Shown here: piece after piece, positions 17,908 through 28,166 of the stretch
How the letters are laid out: each line of letters opens with the position of its first letter
Position numbering within the stretch: the first letter of the stretch is position 1
Source of the DNA: Mycobacterium gastri
Lineage (GTDB): Bacteria > Actinomycetota > Actinomycetes > Mycobacteriales > Mycobacteriaceae
Assembly (NCBI RefSeq): GCF_002102175.1
Contig: NZ_LQOX01000103.1
Span: forward strand, 21,113-85,112
Length of the DNA stretch: 64,000 bases
Direction: 5' to 3'
Position numbers and translations under genes: made by a program
The notes under the pieces: model-generated
Told to the model about the DNA's origin: nothing
The model's input: only the letters and a program-made list of their open reading frames with translations
The model's database searches: none

Positions 17908-17931
17908 CTATTGCCCGCGGTAATAGCGGGC
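17908..17931. promoter_or_regulatory. Palindrome in the purT/PPE divergent region
   Basis: CTATTGCCCGCGGTAATAG (17908-17926) is an imperfect dyad with CTATTnCC and GGnAATAG half-sites. It overlaps a perfect GCCCGC/GCGGGC stem (17913-17918 and 17926-17931). It lies about 75 bp upstream of the purT start and 180 bp upstream of the PE-like mini-ORF. It could be an operator for either direction; no regulator is known from the sequence. Confidence 0.35.
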
Positions 17932-18109
17932 TCGATAAGAGATAAGGCGCTTCTGCGCTCATTCGCCGCGCTTTTGTGTAACTCTGCTCACAGCCCGGTG
18001 TTTGCCTGGTCCATGATGATGTAGGTCAGGTGAGTGATGGACAGTGACTCGCGCCATCCGAAATAGAAAGGCCCTTCGCGGACCGCGCAATTCCGTCAAG
18101 GAGAAGTTC

Positions 18110-18199
18110 ATGCCTTTCGTGATGACACCGCCTGCCGTGGATGCGGCCGGTGGGGCGACCCACGCCGGCGCCGCGTGGCCGGGAGGGGCGCAGCGATGA
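18110..18199 (+). CDS. 29-residue PE-like leader peptide, coupled to the PPE gene
   Basis: An ATG at 18110 preceded by AAGGAGAAGTTC opens a 29-codon frame beginning [15 protein letters not shown]. The first ten residues resemble the start of PE proteins (MSFVxxxPxxxxAAA), but the frame ends after GGAQR. Its TGA overlaps the ATG of the PPE gene as ATGA. PE genes normally precede PPE genes as a cotranscribed pair and are about 100 residues long. I infer a PE gene reduced to its leader but kept because translation of the PPE gene is coupled to it. A chance small ORF is the alternative. Confidence 0.55.
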   Translation: MPFVMTPPAVDAAGGATHAGAAWPGGAQR

Positions 18200-19524
18200 C
18201 CCTCGGAATGGACTTTGCGGCGCTGCCGCCGGAAATCAATTCCGCCAGGATGTATGCCGGACCCGGCGCAGCTCCGCTGCTGCACGCGGCGACGGCCTGG
18301 GGGCGACTGGCCAACGAACTCAACGCGACGGCCGCGTCCTACTCAGCGGTGATTTCCGGGCTCGCCGGTGAGGAGTGGCAGGGCGCCTCGGCGCTGTCCA
18401 TGGCGGCCGCGGCTGCTCCCTACGTAGCGTGGATGAGGGCTACTGCCGCCCAGGCCGAGCAGGCCGCGGCTCAGGCCGTCGCCGCGGCCAACGCATACGA
18501 ATCCGCGCATGCGGCGACGGTGCCCCCGGGGGAGATCGCGGCCAATCGCAGCACCATGATCTCGCTGGCACGGACGAACATCTTCGGCCAGAACACGCCG
18601 GCGATCGCCGCCAGCGAAGCCAACTACAGCGAAATGTGGGCTCAGGATATTGTCGCCATGGACGGCTACGCCGGCAGCTCGGCGGCCGCGGCGGAGTTGC
18701 CACCGTTTGTCGCCCCACCGGCGACAACCACCGGCGCCGAGCCGGTGAGCGAAGCCGCGACCGACGCCGCACCCGCTGCCCAGGCCGCGGCGGCAGCCGC
18801 CCCGGCGGCGTCCTTACCAGGCCCGCTAGCCGTCTTACCTATCGACCCCTCCATAGCCCTTGGACCCCTCGAGGATCTTGACCTTCTTGTGCTCGCAGCC
18901 GTGCTGGTCGCGGGTGGCGCGTTGAGCGTATCGGGAGCGCAGCTGGGCGAGGTCTATCGCCACGACATGGTCGACGAGTGGGAGAAGGAACCCGGTTGCA
19001 CACCGGAATCGGACGAGAGCCCCGCGGGTCGGGGAAGGAGCTCGATTCCGCCGGGCCGGATCACCACCCCGCCCCAGCCGCCGATCGCTGCGATTTCCGG
19101 CGCCTCGGCCAGTATCGGCGGGCTTTCGGTGCCGCAGAGCTGGATGCTTCCGCCGGCGGTGCGCCAAGTCGCCGCGATGTTCCCCGGCACCACACCGATG
19201 TTCATGACGGGTGGTTCGGACGACGGGTATGCGGGCATGGCGGCGGCGGGTTTGGCCGGGACCAGCCTGGCGGGCCTGGCGGCCCGGGGCAGCGCCTCCT
19301 CGTCGACCCCGGCAGCGGCGGCGCCGGCAGCGGGCGGCGGGGCCGCGGTGGCCGGCCGACCCGCCGCGAACACACCCTCGATCCCGGCGGCCGCCGGCAC
19401 GAACATCCCGGGGTTGCCGTCCGGTCTACCGCCCGGCGTGGTAGCCAACCTTGCCGCGACGCTGGCGGCGATCCCGGGGGCGACCATCATCGTGGTGCCA
19501 CCCAACCCGAGCCAAAGCCAGTAG
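18196..19524 (+). CDS. PPE family protein, PPE-SVP subgroup
   Basis: This 442-residue protein has the N-terminal PPE domain (about residues 1-180), with [18 protein letters not shown] holding the Pro-Pro-Glu motif. Helical repeats rich in Ala follow, including [21 protein letters not shown] with the WxG-like turn. The C-terminal region carries [10 protein letters not shown], matching the GxxSVPxxW signature of the PPE-SVP subfamily. PPE proteins are exported by ESX-5 or related type VII systems and often act at the cell surface. Location beside purT suggests the PPE9 (Rv0388c) locus; as I recall, PPE9 is short in H37Rv, so this copy looks full length. The ATG at 18196 has GGGAGGGG upstream. 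Confidence 0.9.
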   Translation: MTLGMDFAALPPEINSARMYAGPGAAPLLHAATAWGRLANELNATAASYSAVISGLAGEEWQGASALSMAAAAAPYVAWMRATAAQAEQAAAQAVAAANAYESAHAATVPPGEIAANRSTMISLARTNIFGQNTPAIAASEANYSEMWAQDIVAMDGYAGSSAAAAELPPFVAPPATTTGAEPVSEAATDAAPAAQAAAAAAPAASLPGPLAVLPIDPSIALGPLEDLDLLVLAAVLVAGGALSVSGAQLGEVYRHDMVDEWEKEPGCTPESDESPAGRGRSSIPPGRITTPPQPPIAAISGASASIGGLSVPQSWMLPPAVRQVAAMFPGTTPMFMTGGSDDGYAGMAAAGLAGTSLAGLAARGSASSSTPAAAAPAAGGGAAVAGRPAANTPSIPAAAGTNIPGLPSGLPPGVVANLAATLAAIPGATIIVVPPNPSQSQ

Positions 19525-19529
19525 CTCCC

Positions 19530-21529
<2,000 letters not shown>

Positions 21530-21580
21530 CTATTGTGGTCCAGCCGGTGACTTACCCTACCCAGCGGTTTGCGAGGAACC

Positions 21581-22225
21581 ATGCATAACGGGGCGAAACC
21601 GCCCAGCACCGCGGTATTGGTGTTCGGTGATCGGCCCACGCCCGCCGCGTTGACCGGCCTGCCGACGCACCGGCCCGACGACCTCGACGCCGCAGTGCAC
21701 TGCTATCGGCGGCTCGTCGTGATCGGCGATGACGCTGACCTGGCCGGGGTACTGACCCGGCTGTTACGCGCCGACCGGCTCGACATCGAGGTGGGCTACG
21801 CAACCAGCCGGCGTACCAGAGCCACCCGGGTTTACCGGTTGGGCGCCGGGCGCCGGGCGGCGCGACGCGCCCGGCGGGGCACGGCCCATCGGGTGCCGCT
21901 GATCCGCGACGAGACCGGGACGGTGATCGTCGGCCGGGCCAGTTGGTTGCCGGCCGCTGGGCCGCAGCTGCATGGCGAGGCCGTCGTCGACGACACCGTG
22001 CTGTTCGACGGCGAGGTCGCCGGGGTGTGCATCGAGCCGACGTTGCAGCTGCCTGGGCTACGGGCCGCCCTCGACACCCGACCGTGGCGCCGCTGGGTCA
22101 GCGGCCGCGCAGCCCAGCTGGGCACCACCGGCGCGGTGGTGGTGCGCGACGGTGTCGCCGCACCCCGATCGGTGCGGCGAGCGTCGTTCTACCGCCACGT
22201 CGAAGGCTGGCTGCTCGTCCGGTAG
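21581..22225 (+). CDS. Conserved hypothetical protein (Rv0358-like)
   Basis: This 214-residue protein has no recognised catalytic motif. It is rich in Arg in the middle (RVYRLGAGRRAARRARRG) and has alternating strand-like segments. One is DLDAAVHCYRRLVVIGDDADLAGVLTRLLRADRLDIEVGY in general character, which resembles the nucleotide-binding half of diacylglycerol kinase-like proteins, although no GGDGT motif is present. The ATG at 21581 has GCGAGGAACC before it. It is followed after 10 bp by the M50 protease gene, so the two probably form an operon. Confidence 0.75.
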   Translation: MHNGAKPPSTAVLVFGDRPTPAALTGLPTHRPDDLDAAVHCYRRLVVIGDDADLAGVLTRLLRADRLDIEVGYATSRRTRATRVYRLGAGRRAARRARRGTAHRVPLIRDETGTVIVGRASWLPAAGPQLHGEAVVDDTVLFDGEVAGVCIEPTLQLPGLRAALDTRPWRRWVSGRAAQLGTTGAVVVRDGVAAPRSVRRASFYRHVEGWLLVR

Positions 22226-22235
22226 TTTTCGACCG

Positions 22236-23015
22236 GTGAGAAAGATGGGCCTGCACGAGTCGGTGCGACCCAGCCCGATCTTTCTGGGCCTGGTCGCGCT
22301 GACGGCCGTTGGTGGGGGGCTGGCCTGGCTGGCCGGGGCCAGTGTGCGGCCATTGGCCTATGCCGGAGTGTTCACCTTCGTGATCGCCGGCTGGTTGGTC
22401 TCGCTGTGCCTGCACGAGTTCGCGCATGCGTTCACCGCCTGGCGATTCGGCGACCACGACGCCGCGGTGCGGGGCTATCTGACGCTGGACCCGCTGCGCT
22501 ACAGCCATCCGGCCATGTCGCTGCTGTTGCCGATGGTGTTCATCGCTTTAGGTGGAATCGGCCTGCCGGGCGCTGCGGTCTACCTGCGGACGTGGTTCAT
22601 GACGCCGACCCGTCGCAGTCTGGTCAGCCTGGCCGGACCGGCGGCCAACCTGGCGCTGGCGGTGCTGCTGCTGACCGCAACCCGGTTGCTCTACGACCAG
22701 CACCACTTGGTGCTGTGGGCCGGGGTGGCGTTCCTGGGCTTTCTGCAGATCATGGCGGTGGTGCTGAACCTGCTGCCGATCCCGGGCCTGGACGGTTACG
22801 ACGCCTTGGAGCCGCATCTGAGTCCGGAGACGCAGCGGGCGCTGGCGCCGGCCAAGCAGTTCGGTGTCTTCATCCTGCTGTTCGTGCTGCTGGCGCCGGT
22901 GTTGAACCAGTGGCTGTTCGGAGTGGTGGGCTGGCTGTTCGACCTCTCCGGTGTGCCGCACCTGCTCGCGGCGGCCGGCAATTCGCTGACCCGATTTTGG
23001 AGCCGCTGGATCTGA
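22236..23015 (+). CDS. M50 (site-2) membrane zinc protease, Rv0359-like
   Basis: This 259-residue polytopic membrane protein has the S2P zinc motif HEFAH (in SLCLHEFAHAFTAWRFG) inside a transmembrane helix. The third ligand is the Asp of LPIPGLDGYDALEP. The central GPAANLALAVLLL segment is typical of M50 group 3 peptidases. Hydrophobic stretches suggest six or so membrane spans. Site-2 proteases cleave within the membrane, often releasing anti-sigma factors or transcription factors; the substrate here is unknown. The GTG at 22236 gives the same length as the M. tuberculosis protein, and the ATG at 22245 is an alternative. Confidence 0.88.
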   Translation: MRKMGLHESVRPSPIFLGLVALTAVGGGLAWLAGASVRPLAYAGVFTFVIAGWLVSLCLHEFAHAFTAWRFGDHDAAVRGYLTLDPLRYSHPAMSLLLPMVFIALGGIGLPGAAVYLRTWFMTPTRRSLVSLAGPAANLALAVLLLTATRLLYDQHHLVLWAGVAFLGFLQIMAVVLNLLPIPGLDGYDALEPHLSPETQRALAPAKQFGVFILLFVLLAPVLNQWLFGVVGWLFDLSGVPHLLAAAGNSLTRFWSRWI

Positions 23016-23020
23016 CCTCG

Positions 23021-23050
23021 TTGCAATACATGCGTGATTATGCATATATT
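23021..23050 (+). promoter_or_regulatory. Probable leaderless promoter with inverted repeat upstream of CDF exporter
   Basis: TTGCAA (23021-23026) and TATATT (23045-23050) match -35 and -10 hexamers with an 18-bp spacer. The -10 box ends 7 bp before the ATG at 23058, so transcription would start at or next to the start codon. The spacer is filled by ATGC-N8-GCAT (23030-23045), an inverted repeat in an unusually AT-rich stretch. This is a fitting site for a metal-sensing repressor such as an ArsR/SmtB protein. Confidence 0.55.
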
Positions 23051-23057
23051 GATGCTC

Positions 23058-23963
23058 ATGGGAGCCGGCCACAATCACAGTCACACGACTACAGCGGCGA
23101 GCGCCACGCGGATGATCCCGCGGATGATCGCGGCCGCGGCCATCCTGGCGGCGTTCTTCGTGGTGGAGCTGACCACCGCGCTGCTGATCAACTCGATCGC
23201 GCTGCTGGCCGACGCCGGACACATGCTGACCGACGTCGTCGCGGTGTTCATGGGGCTGGCCGCCGTCGTGCTGGCCAGGCGGGGCAGCTCGTCACCGGAT
23301 CGCACCTTCGGCTGGCATCGAGCCGAGGTGTTCACCGCGGTAGCCAACGCGGTGCTGCTGATCGGGGTCGCGCTATTCATCCTCTACGAAGCGGTGGACC
23401 GTCTTCGCGAGACTCCCGCGGTACCCGGGATGCCGATGATCGTGGTGGCGCTGTCGGGCCTGGTCGCCAACTTCGTCGTGGCGATGCTGTTGCGGCCCCA
23501 CTCCGAGGGCAGCCTGGCGGTCAAGGGCGCCTACACAGAAGTCGTGGCCGATACCGTCGGCAGCTTCGGCGTGTTGATCGCCGGCGTGGTGACCGTCACG
23601 ACGCGCTGGCCCTACGCCGACGTGGTGGTGGCCGTGCTGGTCGCGCTGTGGGTAGCGCCCAGGGCGCTGTCGCTGGCCCGCGCGGCATTGCGCATCCTTT
23701 CCGAGTCGTCGCCCAGCCACATCGACGTGTCGGAACTCCGTACTGCGCTGTACTCCCTGGACGGCGTGACCGACGTGCACGACCTGCACGTGTGGACACT
23801 TTCGCCGGGTAAGGACATGGTCACCGCGCACCTGACCAGCGACGGCCAGTTGACCACAGTGCTGCGGGACGCGCGTGCGGTGCTCTACGCCCGGGGGTTG
23901 AAGCACGCCACCGTTCAGGTAGAGCTGCCCGAGGATGCCGGATACTGCGCTGCCAACCTGTAA
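23058..23963 (+). CDS. Cation diffusion facilitator (metal exporter)
   Basis: This 301-residue CDF-family protein exports divalent metal in exchange for protons. It has a His-rich N-terminus (GAGHNHSH), six predicted membrane helices and a cytoplasmic C-terminal domain (HIDVSELRTALYSLDGVTDVHDLHVWTL). Helix 2 has the HxxxD metal motif (ADAGHMLTDV). The matching helix 5 site reads EVVAD, so Glu replaces the usual His, which may change metal choice. The start at 23058 is chosen because the promoter at 23021-23050 leaves no room for a leader; in-frame ATGs at 23034, 23040 and 23052 lie on or before the -10 box region. I recall no equivalent at this place in H37Rv. Confidence 0.85.
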   Translation: MGAGHNHSHTTTAASATRMIPRMIAAAAILAAFFVVELTTALLINSIALLADAGHMLTDVVAVFMGLAAVVLARRGSSSPDRTFGWHRAEVFTAVANAVLLIGVALFILYEAVDRLRETPAVPGMPMIVVALSGLVANFVVAMLLRPHSEGSLAVKGAYTEVVADTVGSFGVLIAGVVTVTTRWPYADVVVAVLVALWVAPRALSLARAALRILSESSPSHIDVSELRTALYSLDGVTDVHDLHVWTLSPGKDMVTAHLTSDGQLTTVLRDARAVLYARGLKHATVQVELPEDAGYCAANL

Positions 23964-23965
23964 CC

Positions 23966-24894
23966 ATGACTGATCGCCTGATTCGTTCGCCGCGTGAAGC
24001 CGACCTGCCGACGGCGAGCGCAATCTGCCGACGAGCATTCGCGACGTTCATGAGGGTGCCCGACCCGCAGACCTTCTGGGCGGACCGTGAGTACGTCCGG
24101 ACGCGTTGGCGTGCCGATCCGGATGCCGCGCTCGCCGCCGAGGTGAACGGCGCCGTGGTGGGTTCGAATTTCGTGACCAGGTGGGGCAGTTTCGCGTTCT
24201 TCGGACCGCTGACAGTGACACCGCAGCTGTGGAATCAAGGCATCGCCCAGCAGTTGATGACCGCCACGATGGATCTGATCGACTCGTGGAACGTGACCGC
24301 GGCGGAGCTCTTCACGTTCGCCCACAGCCCTGGCCACATCCACTTGTACCAGAAGTTCGGCTTCTGGCCTCGGTTCTTGACCGGGCTGCTCGCCACGACA
24401 GCCGCCGAGCCGGCGGCCGTCTCGTTCACCAGGCCCTCGCAGGCCGGAGCCGGCGAACGGAACGGTCTGATCGACGCCTGTCGTGCCCTGACCGACGACA
24501 TCTACGCCGGCCTGGCGTCAGCGCCGAAATTGAGTCGGTCGACGCCCAGCAATTGGGCGACACCGTGCCGCTCGGTAGCGGCGACTCGGTGGACGCATTC
24601 GCGGTCTGTCACCTGGACACCGGTACCGAGGCCGGCGCCGACACCTGCTACATCAAGTTCGCCGCCGTCAGCCCGAGGGCACCAGCCGACCACGTCTTCG
24701 GGCAGTTGTTGGATGCCTGCGAAACGCTTGCCGTGCAACAGGGCATGCGCCGAGTGGAAGCGGGCGTCAACCTCAATCGTGGCCTGGCGTATCGGAGCAT
24801 GCTCCGTCGCGGCTTCACAGCCGAGTTGTACGGCGTGTCGATGCACCGACCCGACGCACCCGCCTACATCTACGTCGTCGATGACCTGCGGTGA
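23966..24894 (+). pseudogene. Two-domain GNAT acetyltransferase with a single-base frameshift
   Basis: The first frame (from ATG 23966) encodes a GNAT acyltransferase domain with PLTVTPQLWNQGIAQQLM, the acetyl-CoA pyrophosphate loop region, and HLYQKFGFWPRF. At about 24515 the homology jumps to the -1 frame and continues as VSAEIESVDAQQLGDTVPLG, then AVQQGMRRVEAGVNLNRGLAYRSMLRRGF, to a stop at 24894. Restoring one base after GGC CTG G gives a 309-residue protein, since 929 + 1 bases is exactly 310 codons. The gene starts 3 bp after the CDF exporter stop. It is a recent inactivation or a base-calling error; the first frame alone would give a 362-residue product with a non-homologous tail. Confidence 0.8.
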
Positions 24895-24903
24895 CCAACC
24901 CGG

Positions 24904-25317
24904 TCAGAGGCCCAGCGCCGGGCGCGCGGCGGGGTCGCAGTCGTCCAGCAGGTCCAGGCACCGGTCGTACTCGTCGGTTTCCCCGATGGCGTCGGCGGCT
25001 CGCGCCAGCGCCGCCACGCAGCGCAGAAAGCCTCGATTGGGCTGGTGCGAATAGGGCACCGGACCGAAGCCCTTCCAGCCGTTGCGACGCAACTGGTCCA
25101 GGCCCCGGTGGTAGCCCGTACGGGCGTAGGCGTAGGCGGTGATGGCCTTGTCGTCGCCGAGCGCCTCCTCGGCCAACGCCGCCCAGGCCACCGACGCCGA
25201 CGGATGTGCGGCGGCGACGATGCCCGGGTTTTCTCCGGCCAGCAGCTCGGCCTCTGCGTCACTGTCGCCGGGAAGCAGGATCGGATCAGGCCCTAGAAGA
25301 TCATCCATCGGCGTCAT
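24904..25317 (-). CDS. DUF3151 protein (Rv0360c-like)
   Basis: This 137-residue protein of unknown function is strongly conserved in actinobacteria. Recognisable segments are LLGPDPILLPGDSDAE, AHPSASVAWAALAEEAL, ITAYAYARTGYHRGLDQLRR, KGFGPVPYSHQPNRGFLRC and the C-terminal ETDEYDRCLDLLDDCDPAA. The helical, repeat-like make-up suggests a TPR-like protein-binding role, which is inference. The ATG at 25317 is used; an internal ATG (25308) is possible. The long frame extending upstream overlaps the next gene on the other strand and is not credible. Confidence 0.85.
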   Translation of the reverse strand: MTPMDDLLGPDPILLPGDSDAEAELLAGENPGIVAAAHPSASVAWAALAEEALGDDKAITAYAYARTGYHRGLDQLRRNGWKGFGPVPYSHQPNRGFLRCVAALARAADAIGETDEYDRCLDLLDDCDPAARPALGL

Positions 25318-25467
25318 GACGCCTATTCTGCAACTTTGCCCATCCGCCCTATTAGGGCCGGTGGTCATTTCCCAAGGACCCCGCCCCACCTCGGCGATCA
25401 GGCGAACCGGGGGTCGAATCGCTAAGCTCCGAACTACCCACTCGATAGCGGGAGGACAACAGCGCTT

Positions 25468-26286
25468 ATGCCCAACGCACCCGAACCCGACCGCGGCGAC
25501 ACCGAAACCGGGGGCCAGTCGGCCGGCAATGAAGGCGCCGCAGGCACCGAGCGCCAGCCTCTGATCCCCGACGACGCCGAAACCGAGACCGTGGTGATCT
25601 CCACATCTGACCCGGAGAACAATCCGGGATCGGCAAACGCGGACCTGCCGCGCGAACGCCGCTTTACCGCGCCGGGCTTCGACGCGAAGGAGACCCAGGT
25701 CATCGCCACCTCTCCCGAGCCGGCCACCGAGGTCTTCCACACCTCCCCGGCACCGCCCGGTCCCCCACCGCCGATCGGCGGACCACCGAAAACCGCGACG
25801 CCACAGTCGATTCCGCCTCGCGGCGGCAAGCCGCCGTTGAGACAACGCAACTGGGGTTGGGTGTTGGCGATTGTCGTGATCGTGCTGGCGGTGGCGGCCA
25901 TCGCCATCCTGGGCACGGTACTGTTCACCCGCGGCAAGCACTCGAAGGTGTCGCAGGAAGACCAGGTGCGGCAGACCATTCAGAGCTTCGACGTGGCAAT
26001 CCAGACCGGCGACCTGACCACGCTGCGCAGCATCACCTGCGGCACCACCCGCGACGGCTACGTGGACTACGACGAACGCTCCTGGAGCGAAACCTATCGA
26101 CGGGTTTCGGCGGCCAAGCAGTATCCGGTGATCGCCAGCATCGACCAGGTTGTCGTCAACGGCCAACACGCCGAGGCCAATGTCACCACGTTCATGGCCT
26201 ACGACCCGCAGGTCCGCTCGACACGCAGCCTCGATCTGCAGTTCCGCGACGACCAGTGGAAGATCTGCCAGTCCCCGAGCAACTAA
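25468..26286 (+). CDS. Single-pass membrane protein (Rv0361-like)
   Basis: This 272-residue protein has a 125-residue hydrophilic N-terminal part rich in Pro, Glu and Thr (including ETQVIATSPEPATEV and a run of Pro/Gly). One membrane helix follows (WGWVLAIVVIVLAVAAIAIL, about residues 130-150). The extracytoplasmic domain of about 120 residues has an NTF2/DUF4878-like look (QTIQSFDVAIQTGDLTTLRS, EANVTTFMAYD, QFRDDQWKICQS). Thr-rich cytoplasmic tails of this type are often Ser/Thr kinase substrates in mycobacteria, but that is a guess here. It is convergent with fba. Equivalent to Rv0361. Confidence 0.82.
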   Translation: MPNAPEPDRGDTETGGQSAGNEGAAGTERQPLIPDDAETETVVISTSDPENNPGSANADLPRERRFTAPGFDAKETQVIATSPEPATEVFHTSPAPPGPPPPIGGPPKTATPQSIPPRGGKPPLRQRNWGWVLAIVVIVLAVAAIAILGTVLFTRGKHSKVSQEDQVRQTIQSFDVAIQTGDLTTLRSITCGTTRDGYVDYDERSWSETYRRVSAAKQYPVIASIDQVVVNGQHAEANVTTFMAYDPQVRSTRSLDLQFRDDQWKICQSPSN

Positions 26287-26295
26287 CTCAGACGC

Positions 26296-26353
26296 CGAGC
26301 AGACACACAATCGCACCGGACATGGCGGATTTGTGCGAGTCTGCGACTGCTCG
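26296..26353. terminator. Stem-loop between convergent Rv0361-like gene and fba
   Basis: CGAGCAG (near 26296) pairs with CTGCTCG (to 26353), and an inner CACAA/TTGTG pairing with bulges lies between. It occupies nearly the whole 78-bp gap between the two stop codons, so it can serve both genes. The GAGCAGACacacaATCGC-type sequence resembles a palindromic intergenic element common in mycobacteria. Confidence 0.6.
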
Positions 26354-26364
26354 CGGAATGGAAA

Positions 26365-27399
26365 TCAGCCGGCGAGCGACTTTCCGGCGCAGTGCAGGTC
26401 GTTGCAGGCCTCGATCACCCGCTCGGTCATCGAAGCCTCGGCCTTCTTGAGGTAGCTGCGCGGGTCGTAGACCTTCTTGACGCCTACTTCGCCGTCGACC
26501 TTGAGCACGCCGTCGTAGTTGGTGAACATGTGACCGGCGATCGGGCGGGTGAACGCGTACTGGGTGTCGGTGTCGACGTTCATCTTCACCACGCCGTAGC
26601 GCAGCGCCTCCTCGATCTCGGACTTCAGCGAGCCGGACCCGCCGTGGAAGACGAAATCGAACGGCTTGGCGTCTTCGGGCAATCCGAGCTTGGCCGCCGC
26701 CACCTTCTGCCCCTGGGCCAGGATGTCGGGACGTAGCTTGACGTTGCCGGGCTTGTAAACGCCGTGCACGTTGCCGAACGTCGCGGCCAGCAGGTACTTG
26801 CCGTGCTCACCCGCGCCGAGCGCGTCGATGGTCTTCTCGAAATCGTCTGGGGTGGTGTAGAGCTTGTCGTTGATTTCGTTGGCGACGCCGTCCTCTTCGC
26901 CGCCCACCACGCCGATCTCGATCTCCAGGATGATCTTGGCCGCCGCCGCCGCTTTGAGCAGCTCCTGGGCGATCACCAAGTTCTCGTCGATCGGCACCGC
27001 CGAGCCGTCCCACATGTGCGACTGGAACAGCGGATTGCCGCCCTTGCTCACCCGATCCGACGAGAGAGCCAGCAGCGGCCGCACGTAGCTGTCGAGTTTG
27101 TCCTTGGGGCAATGATCGGTGTGCAGCGCGACGTTGATCGCGTACTTGGCCGCGACGACATGGGTGAACTCGGCCAGCGCGACAGCACCGATCACCATGT
27201 CCTTGACGCCGAGACCGGAGCCGAACTCCGCACCCCCGGTGGAGAACTGGATGATGCCGTCGCTGCCGGCGTCGGCGAAGCCTTTGAGCGCGGCGTTGAT
27301 GGTCTCCGACGACGTGCAGTTGATGGCCGGAAAGGCGTACGCGTTCTCCTTGGCACGTCCCAGCATCTCGGCGTAGACCTCGGGCGTTGCAATGGGCAT
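26365..27399 (-). CDS. fba: Class II fructose-bisphosphate aldolase
   Basis: Fba is the zinc-dependent aldolase of glycolysis and gluconeogenesis, splitting fructose-1,6-bisphosphate to the two triose phosphates. The 344-residue protein has FPAINCTSSETINAALKGF, the zinc-binding HTDHCPKDK with catalytic Asp, EIEIGVVGGEEDG (monovalent cation and loop), NVHGVYKPGNV (zinc His) and FHGGSGS (phosphate and zinc). DTQYAFTRP is the phosphate-binding Asp region. GAGGAGGAAGTTT precedes the ATG. The gene is divergent from the DedA gene. Equivalent to the essential Rv0363c. Confidence 0.97.
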   Translation of the reverse strand: MPIATPEVYAEMLGRAKENAYAFPAINCTSSETINAALKGFADAGSDGIIQFSTGGAEFGSGLGVKDMVIGAVALAEFTHVVAAKYAINVALHTDHCPKDKLDSYVRPLLALSSDRVSKGGNPLFQSHMWDGSAVPIDENLVIAQELLKAAAAAKIILEIEIGVVGGEEDGVANEINDKLYTTPDDFEKTIDALGAGEHGKYLLAATFGNVHGVYKPGNVKLRPDILAQGQKVAAAKLGLPEDAKPFDFVFHGGSGSLKSEIEEALRYGVVKMNVDTDTQYAFTRPIAGHMFTNYDGVLKVDGEVGVKKVYDPRSYLKKAEASMTERVIEACNDLHCAGKSLAG

Positions 27400-27494
27400 A
27401 AACTTCCTCCTCGAAGAATGCTGGGTCTAATCAGTATTGCAACTCACCAGTTTGTGTCCAGGCCGGTGGGTCTGGCCCGGTATGTTGGGACATC

Positions 27495-28166
27495 GTGAGC
27501 ACCGCCGTGACGGCCCTGCCGGACATCCTCGACCCGATGTACTGGTTGGGCGCCGACGGGGTTTTCGGATCCGCCGTGCTGCCCGGGATCTTGATCATCG
27601 TCTTCATCGAGACCGGCCTGCTGTTTCCGCTGCTACCCGGGGAATCGCTGCTGTTCACCGGCGGGCTGTTGGCCGCGAGTACCAACCCGCCGGTCACCAT
27701 CGGGGTGCTCGCCCCGGCGGTAGCTGTGGTGGCGGTGCTCGGCGATCAGAACGCGTACTTCATCGGCCGCCGGATCGGGCCGGCGCTGTTCAAGAAGGAA
27801 GATTCGCGGTTCTTCAAGAAGCACTACGTGACCGAGTCACACGCATTCTTCGAAAGATACGGGCCCTGGACGATCATCCTGGCCCGCTTCGCGCCGTTCG
27901 TGCGGACCTTCGTCCCGGTGGTCGCCGGCGTGTCCTACATGCGCTATCCGGTATTTCTCGCGTTCGACATCGTCGGCGGCATCGCCTGGGGCGCGGGTGC
28001 GACGCTGGCCGGCTACTTCCTGGGCAACGTGCCGTTCGTGCACCACAACCTGGAAAAAATCATCCTGGGCATTCTGTTCGTCTCGCTGCTGCCGGTGATG
28101 ACGGCGGCATGGCGTACCTACCGGTCACGGCGGCGCGACAAGAACGAGGCCGCACTACCCGAGTGA
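27495..28166 (+). CDS. DedA-family membrane protein (Rv0364-like)
   Basis: This 223-residue polytopic membrane protein has the DedA/VTT signature: FIETGLLFPLLPGESLLFTGGLLA, then the conserved GDQNAYFIGRRIG, ERYGPWTIILARFAPFVRTFVPVVAG and GAGATLAGYFLG. Members act in lipid scrambling or undecaprenyl/aminophospholipid transport and membrane homeostasis. The start is a GTG at 27495. Its last 12 bases overlap the 3' end of the convergent GH76 gene. Equivalent to Rv0364. Confidence 0.9.
   Translation: MSTAVTALPDILDPMYWLGADGVFGSAVLPGILIIVFIETGLLFPLLPGESLLFTGGLLAASTNPPVTIGVLAPAVAVVAVLGDQNAYFIGRRIGPALFKKEDSRFFKKHYVTESHAFFERYGPWTIILARFAPFVRTFVPVVAGVSYMRYPVFLAFDIVGGIAWGAGATLAGYFLGNVPFVHHNLEKIILGILFVSLLPVMTAAWRTYRSRRRDKNEAALPE

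Noticed and set aside
24904..26316. 470-codon minus-strand frame extending the DUF3151 gene across the Rv0361-like gene
   Set aside because: Only the last 137 codons resemble a protein family; the remainder is antisense to a well-supported gene.
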